Below, piece after piece: positions 57,271 to 64,000 of a stretch of 64,000 nucleotides of DNA (positions within the stretch are counted from its first letter, which is position 1; each line of letters opens with the position of its first letter). The notes beneath the pieces are model-generated. The model searched no databases and had not been told where the DNA came from. It worked only from the letters and a program-made list of their open reading frames with translations. A program made the translations under genes and the position numbers. Location: the NCBI GenBank assembly GCA_963931925.1, contig OZ007570.1, forward strand, positions 50,522,349-50,586,348, read 5' to 3'. The stretch comes from Onchidella celtica (lineage: Eukaryota; Mollusca; Gastropoda; Systellommatophora; Onchidiidae).

Positions 57271-57624
57271 ACCAAACTATACACTCTTCAGGCCTTAAAT
57301 TTGGCAGGAGGGTGACAATTGAGATAAGGAAGATGATGGCTATAATGAAACGTTGTTTACTTCAAGCATGTATTTTTAATAAATAACAATGTTGAATACT
57401 ATGTAACATCTGTATTTTTTTATGTTTGTTTCGTAATAATTATAGTACCGTGCATGTCATAAAAAGGCAACCGTATCAAGCGTTCAGTTTGGTGCGTAGT
57501 GTTCTGGTGCGGATGAGTTCTGAAGCAAGACTGTAGTTTATTACTTTTATTATGAGAGAGAGTGGGGGGGGGGGGGAGCACATGATTGTTTATTCCGGGG
57601 GGCAATGCCCGGTAGGTCATCTAG
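57225..57624 (+). mobile_element. Helitron-like element, tandem copy 1
   Basis: It starts A|TCTATTATATATTTCAG and ends in a hairpin (CCGGGG.GGCAATGCCCGG), eight bases and CTAG. The interior contains GTACCGTGCATGTCATAAAA and GAGTTCTGAAGCAAGACTG, shared with 53866-54295. Length 400 bp. Confidence 0.75.
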
Positions 57625-57951
57625 TCTATTATATTCAGTGACTTGCAAGCTTTGGCATGCCTAACTGACCAAACTATACACTCTTCAGGCCTTAAATTTG
57701 GCACGAAGGTGGCAATTGAGATAAGGAAGATGATGGCTATAATTAAAAGTTGTTTGCTTCAAGCATGTATTTTTTAAAAAATGACAATGTTTATTGCTAT
57801 GTAACATCTGTATATTTGCATGTTTGTTTCGTAATATACAGTACCGTGCATGTCTTAAAAAGTAACCGTATCAAGTGTTCATTTTGGTGCTTAGTGTTCT
57901 GGTGCGCATGAGTTCTGAAGCAAGACTGTAGTTTTTTACTTTTATTATATT

Positions 57952-58012
<61 letters not shown>

Positions 58013-58093
58013 AGAGGGAGAGAGAGAGAGAGAGAGTGAGGGGGGGGCAGCACATGATTGTTTATTCCGGGCAATGCCCGGTGGGTCATCTAG
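57625..58093 (+). mobile_element. Helitron-like element, tandem copy 2
   Basis: Begins TCTATTATATTCAGTGACTTG at the base after the CTAG of copy 1 and runs in the same order to its own CCGGGCAATGCCCGG hairpin and CTAG, then T. A (GA)n block at 57955-58037 makes it longer (469 bp). Confidence 0.78.
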
Positions 58094-59570
58094 TGATTAA
58101 TAACTAATAACTGACCGGGATTTTATTCCATCGCCTCCAGTGTTTCAAAACCACAATGTGAATATTGACAAACACGAAAGTTATCACGAAATAGGTCATA
58201 TTATTATTCAGATCTTTGTTTTAAGTAGCGCGCTTAGTACTTGTCTATCTTCCAGAGAATCACACTTTTTTTTTTCATTAATTTCTGATATTAGACATGA
58301 AACCTACTTTTATACATTTACAAGTGTTGGAAGTTGAAAAAACAAAAAACGGCTTCAAATAATATTACATTGTCTTTGCTATTCTAGCTAAAAGTCGTTG
58401 AAATGGATCTATTCGGTAACTTATACTAGACTGGACATTTTATTTCCAATGAGGTGGAAATTATGGAAAAGATAACCTCAAAACACGCATTTCATTACGT
58501 TAACAACACTAAAAATGTTCAACTTTGGTGTCTTTTTCTCCTTTAATTTCAGGTAACTATTGATTTTTGGCTTTTAATCAATTTTCGTGTTTTGAGAGGT
58601 GGGTAATGGTTGGACACGATCTGGTTCTTTGCGGTCGTATTCCCACTTGTCAAGACAATTTGTGTGAAAATTCCGAGTATCACATAACCAGACTGAAAAT
58701 TGATGAAAGTATGGATATCTGGGTTGCACTGACGTCAACTGAGACACTAGTGAATTTTAGCAAAGTCAGTATGTGGGATAAAGAAAACGTTGTGGGTAGC
58801 AAACCTTCGTGTAAGAAATAATTAATACAGAAACGATAAAATCAAACGCAAAAGAAAAGGAAAGACAAAAAAGACATAATACAGGAATGATACAATCAAA
58901 CCATTTGACTTTCCTTTTCCATCGCGTTTGATTGTAACATTTCTGTATTATTTCTTACGCGAGGCTTTGCAACCTAGAACTTTATTTCCCCCCAATTTGA
59001 CTTTGTTTCAAGCCTTGTTGCGACCCTACAGCTTTTCGGTGGTTTTTCATAATATTTTGTGAATTTCAGCATTCGTCCGTAGTTCTGGAAACTGTGTACA
59101 AAGACAGCACCGCAAGCCTTTGCAGTGCTTCGGTCTTCTTTCGACATCAAATGATATGGTCAATTCTATTCCCTCGCAACTTTTGCTTTTATTTCGATGT
59201 TTAGGAAACTCACAATCACGTTGCTTTTCGGGTGGCTGATCCTACTGACTTTTAAGGTTTCTAATGAGTTTAGAGATTTGAATCTTTGCAGCCCCATCAT
59301 CCTAGTTTAAGCAGCCCCAATGTGAACATTGTTCCCAATCCGGTTATTGGGTATAATTACGTATTATATAAATTTCATCGTACTTTGGAAGAAGCAGGGA
59401 AAAAACATGTATTACATTTGAGTTGGTAATGGTAGACACACTCAAGAAAATTCATATTATGTATGAAGATGTTAAATCAGACGGATAGAAAGAAATAATG
59501 TGAATTAATTTAACCAAATCTCACCAACAAAATGCCTTATCTGCAGGAGAAAGTTACATGCCTGTTGGGG
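58094..59570. other. Non-coding DNA with foldback repeat copy 3 at 58800-59060
   Basis: The foldback repeat has arms CGTGTAAGAAATAATTAATACAG and CTGTATTATTTCTTACGCG and the tail GAGGCTTTGCAACCTAGAAC shared with 780-1110 and 16310-16720. No gene was recognised. Confidence 0.5.
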
Positions 59571-59970
59571 ACAGTGGCGGACCTACATTTATGGGACCCT
59601 GAAGCTTGAACTGCTATAGACCCTTTTCACTTCCGCGTGACGGTTGTTTGCGGGGAGCCGCATGGCATCGAAGAGCACCGTGTAGGGCAAAAACCTCAAC
59701 TTGCCTTAGTGATGGCATCTGAATATGTGCACAGTCTAAGCGAAGATGCATTTTTATGCCAGAACCAGCACGTAACGGTTTGTACAGTTGGGTGCCCAAC
59801 AGGAGGATGGCATCGTTCGACCGTTCTCCACCGCTTCCGCCCTACAAGTGGGGTACGCCGCCATTTTATTGCAAATCACGTGATATGGAGAACGGTAAAT
59901 GAAAAGGGTCCATGGGGCCTCTTTGCAACCAGCAACAATAGGGCAACATCCAAAATTCACTCATTAAAAA
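59571..59970 (+). repeat. Dispersed repeat CAGTGGCGGACCTAC, copy 2, interrupted
   Basis: Same order of blocks as 9553-9650, but split after GCTTGAACTGCTATA by the inserted element at 59619-59910. It resumes with CATGGGGCC, GCAACCAGCAACAATAGG and CAACATCCAAAATTCA. Confidence 0.65.
59619..59910. mobile_element. MITE with GACCCTTTTCA ends, nested in a dispersed repeat
   Basis: Inverted ends GACCCTTTTCAC and TGAAAAGGGTC frame 292 bp of GC-richer DNA. Comparison with the uninterrupted copy at 9553 shows it is an insertion. The target duplication is unclear. Confidence 0.6.
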
Positions 59971-60381
59971 CGTTTTCGAAAGGGGTCAACACAAAACAAA
60001 AAAATCTGCCAAATGGCGCCAAAACGTTTGTTTCTGTGCCTTTTGCTGAGTGATGAAGTGTTTCGTGGATCACGGGCGAGTCTAACCGCTGTTCAGGAAT
60101 AAACAATCAGTATGGCTGAGATGCCCACAACAGTTATATTGAGCAGCACTTATACTGAGCACGATTTTCAAACTTGTCTCTTAATTAATGTTGTTTGTGC
60201 TGGTTTCGTTTCATGTAAGAAAAATCGTGTTCCTCCACATTTTTATATTACTGGTAACCATGATGTGGGGGGGGGGGTGGAGGGGAGTTGTTGCATAACG
60301 GCGCCAACACAGTTTTGATGACACGCACGAAAGAAACCATTACGGGGAAAAGTTTATGCTGGTCGCGCACTGAGTGAAGTT

Positions 60382-60778
60382 CACAGACTAATAAATTAAC
60401 CAGACTGGAAACACAAGCTTCGGGCTGTGTCGTTTTTTACGGAATTTCCCGAGCGGTGGCCGTATAACCAACATGGCCGCCGCTCGGAAAATTCCGATTC
60501 TAGTTCTATCTGCAGTAGAAATTTGATTTCATTTGTCAAGATTGGTTGTACATTTATTAATAATGCATTAACTTGCCTATCCTTTCATTTTATTGTCTAC
60601 ATCTGCCTTTTTTTTTTTTATTGTTATAAATGATGACCGTATGGACTTTTACTCGACCGCTGCAATGTAGCTATGCTGAAGCGTCGGTCGCAACCGTAAA
60701 CCTAAAATGGCGGACCTTTCGCTGTTTTGTGACGTCACACAATGGGATCATCCAGTCCGGGTATTTTATTAGTCTGTG
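60382..60778 (-). mobile_element. MITE with 8-bp target duplication, copy 2 (inverted)
   Basis: Ends CACAGACTAATAAA and TTATTAGTCTGTG; flanking 8-mers GTGAAGTT and GTGAAGTC (7 of 8). Internal blocks GAAGCGTCGGTCGC, CTAAAATGGCGG, TTTTGTGACGTCACACAATGG and the GAGCGGTGGCC hairpin arm match 22458-22821 in reverse orientation. Confidence 0.75.
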
Positions 60779-60977
60779 GTGAAGTCTGCTTTGCTTGTCT
60801 TTGACTCTCTGTGCCGAAGTCTCCTCCCGATACAGTTTTCGACATTTGTTAGCAAGTGAGACTGTTTTTGTTTCAGTCTCGCCAGTTCGCGAGACCCCGT
60901 AAAACTCCGAAGTCCACATCTCATACTAAGACCGAGACAAATCAGAGCTGACTGGAAGCGCCACCAACTGTACCGTA

Positions 60978-61105
60978 TCTATCTATCTATAAAATTCACA
61001 AATTCTCCACCTTTGAACGCTAAAGGCTTTTTTATTGGGTCACCTACGAATAACCCAATTTTTCATGCAGGTTTCAAATGCCGTGGAAGGTGCACCGAAG
61101 TCTAG
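60978..61105 (+). mobile_element. Helitron-like 5' end fragment
   Basis: A|TCTATCTATCTATAAAATTC, TCTCCACCTTTGAACGCTAA, GGCTTTTTTATT and GGTGCACCGAAG match the first 130 bp of the element at 53866-54295. No 3' end follows. Confidence 0.65.
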
Positions 61106-61616
61106 ATATTTTTTATTGGTTTTCTCTTTCATTTTTTTGTTTTTTTGAGTTTGCTTTGTGTCGCTGACTGCTCGCAACCTATCCCCTTTTTTCACGAGCA
61201 CATGAGCCTTAACGTCAACATTTCTTGCCGGCCGATTTAAACTATTCGACTATCCTCGCAGCTAAAATTAGAACACAGGTATATCCTGCTGATTGCATTA
61301 GGAATTATTCCAGTTTGCTGAGACACATGTGTAAAGAGGGTAGAAAGTGGCGGGCGGGGCAGTGGTTGGATGGTATGCCGAGGAGCCCGGGTTGCTTGTA
61401 GGTACATAATTCATTCCATCGCTATTATATTTTTATTCTTGCAGTGCTTAGGAAGTGTGTTTCTAACTGGCCGACGCACACAGCATCTTGTCATTCGCTT
61501 GCATTGTGACGCCTGAAGCCAGATATTACACCACAGCATGCAGTGATAAAACTATCCTATCCAACAATGATATATTTATTATTACTCTGGGCCACGTTAT
61601 GACAGTGTGATCAGAG

Positions 61617-61634
61617 ATGAACGTGGCTGGCTAG
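61617..61634 (+). promoter_or_regulatory. Short upstream ORF before the GPCR start
   Basis: ATG AAC GTG GCT GGC TAG ends six bases before the main ATG (61641). If the leader includes it, ribosomes would have to reinitiate or scan past. Its use is inference. Confidence 0.4.
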
Positions 61635-61640
61635 GACGGT

Positions 61641-61794
61641 ATGGACAATACAACAACGGTCATAAAGATGAACGACTCTGTGGTGCTCTTCAGCGGTAGC
61701 GCTGCTACGCCTTCCAACAATGGCACAGACACATACTATGAAAACAAGCATGGCTCTTCTTACATAGCTGCTGCTATTTACCTGACCATCATTG
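61641..61794 (+). CDS. GPCR exon 1
   Basis: ATG chosen as the first in-frame start after an upstream stop. It encodes the glycosylated N-terminus and the outer half of TM1 and leaves one G that makes Gly with exon 2. Confidence 0.7.
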
Positions 61795-63349
61795 GTGAGT
61801 ACAATGATTATCAGCTGGTATGCAAAACACAGTCAAATTAGTCTTGTGAATCGGAATGCTTTAACCCTCTGTAAATGGCATTTGGCACTGTGTCCCCCCC
61901 CCCCTCCCCCAATGGAATATACAGTGTAATACAGTAAAAAAAACAGTCTTCTTTTCTTGCTCTCTTTCCACCTATTCTCATTTTTTTTTTAAAGTGGAAT
62001 TACAACAAAGGAACAGTTATTCCGACTAAGACCACTGTGATATCCATAAAGGTTGTTCTGGCGCGGGGGGGGGGGGGGGGATACATAGAAATGGAAAAGT
62101 GACAGAGCGTTGTGTTGATGTTTTGTTTTTTTTTCTTTCTGCTTGACGGTAATCGCACACAGTGAAGTAGTTTCTCATGCTGTGTTACCGAAAAACCTAA
62201 CCCTACAGCTTATAGCACCTTTCGTTTTGTTTGTTCCATTTACGTTTTCTGAAAAACTGGAGATCTTTTAGTATGTAGAAAAGGTATAACATACGCACAC
62301 GTTGACACTCGTTTAAAATGCATTGTGGCGCTTATCAAATTGTTTCATAGTTCCGGTTTATTCTAACTCCTTACCATAATAACTGAAGCCTTAAACGTTA
62401 AATTTCTCAGTTGTGCTAAAGGCCAAGTTGGAGCAAGCACGAACTAAGGTCGCGTTATCCTAAGCACGATCCTGACTCTAATTTCTAAATAACTGAAAAA
62501 CGGCTCATGGGTATTGATATGGCTGCCATCTTGGCAAAGAAATAATGACCGATAAAGTCAGTGCAGGAAATCTGATTGGTTAAAAAATGTCTAAGGTCGA
62601 TCTGCCTTTATAATGATTTCGTTGATATAAAATGCACGATTAAGTAGTGCGCATTGACCTCTCTTAGATTTTATGTGTGTCCTGGAATATTGATCATGTA
62701 ACTGCAAAAAATCGAAATGCATGAGAGGGAGAGAGAGAGAAAGAGAAAGAGAGAGAGAGAGAAAGAGAGAGAGGCCAGTGATGTTCTGAATGCCAAGCAA
62801 CAATAGGCTAGTTGCATTTTACGTCACAAACGTTGCGCTTCTCAGTAACACACCAGATCCTCATATTTGAGTACTGAGTCTGAGTTTGGAGAAAGCACGT
62901 CGACCCGATAACGCCGACACGATAAGGGGTGAAACACAACAAGACTGGTGCGCGATAGTGCGGGCAGTGCCTATTGTGCTAGTGTGAAGCAAAATTTATG
63001 GGCGGCGAGCCACCAGTCTGGCGCCTTGCTTAGTCTGTTTCACCCCTAATAGTCACTGTGCTAGGGAGAAGCAAGACAATAGACAGAATATAACAGAATC
63101 AGAGGGCAGTAGGAGACCCTACTAGAAGCGCCCATCAACCACCCGCAGCTTCTCATTATGAATGTTTTTTTGTTTTTTTTTTCCCACAGGTATAATCGCC
63201 GTGATGGGCAATGGGATGGTCCTTCTGGTCATATTAAGAGATAAAAAATTGAGAAGCAAGCCACATAACTATCTGCTGATCAGCATGGCCTGTTGTGATA
63301 TCGGAGTCCTGTTTGGGGGCTATCCATTCACCATCATCTCAGGATATAA
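61641..63349 (+). CDS. Opsin-like class A GPCR, first two exons (3' end off window)
   Basis: Exons 61641-61794 (donor ATTG|GTGAGT) and 63190-63349 (acceptor TTTCCCACAG, donor TATAA|GTAAGT) join in phase for 104 codons. The extracellular N-terminus of about 37 residues has three N-glycosylation sequons (NTT, NDS, NGT). TM1 spans the intron: SYIAAAIYLTIIG, then IIAVMGNGMVLLVIL with the class A Gly-Asn. A short basic loop (RDKKLRSKPHN) follows, then TM2 YLLISMACCDIGVLF with the conserved Asp, and GGYPFTIISGYK. A GYP/GFP motif at the end of TM2 is typical of opsins (compare cephalopod rhodopsin and Opn5-type). The retinal-binding Lys in TM7, which would decide, is outside the window. If an opsin, it acts in photoreceptor membranes; another class A receptor remains possible. 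Confidence 0.7.
62257..62475 (+). repeat. Dispersed repeat, copy 2
   Basis: Diverged match to 38270-38495, same orientation, within GPCR intron 1. In both places it is followed by a GGGGTGAA foldback MITE (here at 62926). Confidence 0.6.
62724..62773. repeat. (GA)n microsatellite
   Basis: About 50 bp of GA with occasional AAAG, in GPCR intron 1. Confidence 0.9.
62926..63046. mobile_element. Foldback MITE with GGGGTGAA ends, copy 2
   Basis: Ends GGGGTGAAAC and GTTTCACCCC; TAA flanks both sides (62923-62925 and 63047-63049). It shares GAGCCACCAGTCTGGCGC with 38761-38957. At 121 bp it has no ORF. Confidence 0.65.
63190..63349 (+). CDS. GPCR exon 2 (TM1 end to TM2)
   Basis: Preceded by a T-rich tract and TTCCCACAG. 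It encodes the inner half of TM1, intracellular loop 1 and TM2. It ends two bases into a codon (AA) before GTAAGT. Confidence 0.75.
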
Positions 63350-63394
63350 GTAAGTTTATCACGTACACGTACACTTTCACTTCTTATAAGACTA

Positions 63395-63590
63395 AACAAA
63401 TAGCCCTTTTCATGACTACAAACAGCATTTTTGAGGGCTCAACAAAGAGCTCTTTTGAGGGCTAACAAACAACCTTTTAGATGTCTAAACAAGCAGCCCT
63501 TCTGTAGGCTAACAAGTAACCCTTCTGGGGGCCAGTAAATAGCCCTTTTGAGGGCTAACAAAAGCCCTTCCGAGGGTCTTGTTTTAGGCC
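63395..63590. repeat. Palindromic minisatellite in GPCR intron 2
   Basis: Repeats of the type AGCCCTTTTGAGGGCTAACAA, about 20-32 bp apart and diverged. Each unit contains a small inverted repeat (AGCCCTT...AGGGCT). Confidence 0.7.
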
Positions 63591-63699
63591 AAACAGGCAA
63601 CAAGAAAAGCGAAATACAAATGCCCAAAACAGCGATCCTCCAAAAAGAAAGATCTACAACCCAGACTTACATTTCTTCCCTTTGGTATCAAGTCCTTCT

Positions 63700-64000
63700 G
63701 TGTTTTTATTGTTGTTGGTAGTAATCGTTCTTGTCGCGTTCTCAAGAAGAACAGGGGACTGGAGACGCACTCAGTATTCTATTATTTTTCTGGAATGCTT
63801 GGAAAATACTACTGTCTTTCAGAAACTTTCATTTCTTGTCTTTATGTTTAAAGTTTTTTGGTGGGGGGGGGGGGGGGGGGGCTTTTGTTATTTTTAAAAG
63901 TCTTTGTTGTTGGTTTGCTCAAAGTGGGCACAGGACGAGAGCCTGCATTCTTCATTCTATAATTGTTCTGGGCTGCTTGGAAAACGATGGTTTCTCTCAC
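63700..64000. repeat. Direct duplication with poly-G between copies
   Basis: About 63708-63830 and 63906-64000 share TTGTTGTTGGT, CAGG.GA..GGAGA/GAGAGCCTGC, ATTCTAT.ATT.TTCTGG and TGCTTGGAAAA. A poly-G run lies at about 63863-63880. This is probably GPCR intron 2. Confidence 0.55.

Noticed and set aside
58567-58821. 84-codon plus-strand frame (starts MAFNQFSCFERW)
   Set aside because: No domain or splice partner was recognised, and it ends in a foldback repeat; it is not listed as a gene.

Overview
This window looks like nuclear DNA from a marine lophotrochozoan animal, most probably a mollusc. The genes are split by introns with GT-AG borders. The intergenic DNA is AT-rich and crowded with short microsatellites and poly-G/poly-C runs. 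The repeats also fit: Helitron/HINE-like elements with a GA-repeat core, a tRNA-derived SINE, hAT insertions, and a Ty3/gypsy-type LTR element with the unusual gene order integrase before reverse transcriptase. The species assignment is inference; no database search was possible.

Three cellular genes can be read. (1) A minus-strand gene of at least eight exons covers about 16223 down to 543 and runs off the left edge. It encodes a protein with several degenerate EF-hands, resembling the EFCAB6 type. All eight exons join in one open frame (996 nt, 332 codons). (2) A plus-strand gene at 19638-23935 has three exons and encodes a short ionotropic glutamate receptor-like protein: signal peptide, S1 lobe, M1, pore/M3, S2 lobe and M4, most like the protostome chemosensory ionotropic receptors (IRs). 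Its second intron holds a decayed copy of the gene's own 5' end, so the locus records a tandem duplication. (3) At the right edge (61641-63349) are the first two exons of a plus-strand class A GPCR with opsin-like TM1-TM2. The rest lies outside the window.

The most striking element is an almost intact LTR retrotransposon at 43680-50220, read on the minus strand. It has 600/602-bp LTRs that differ at only a few sites, a TATTT target duplication, a primer-binding site of the tRNA-Pro type, and one uninterrupted 1499-codon gag-pol ORF. The order is Gag, zinc knuckles, protease, integrase, reverse transcriptase, RNase H. This is the Gmr1-type order within Ty3/gypsy and mimics Ty1/copia.

The remaining DNA is mostly layers of small mobile elements. 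There are hAT-like insertions with recognisable 8-bp target duplications (9133-10079, 34026-34344, 36348-38069, 40728-42242), and a two-copy MITE family with 8-bp duplications (22458-22821 and 60382-60778). A TA-flanked mariner-like MITE lies at 52333-52603. Helitron-like elements end in a hairpin plus CTAG, and two pairs are joined head to tail (53866-54766 and 57225-58093). There are also foldback MITEs, a SINE, several dispersed repeats and many tandem repeats. No CRISPR array, operon, rRNA gene or functional tRNA gene was seen.
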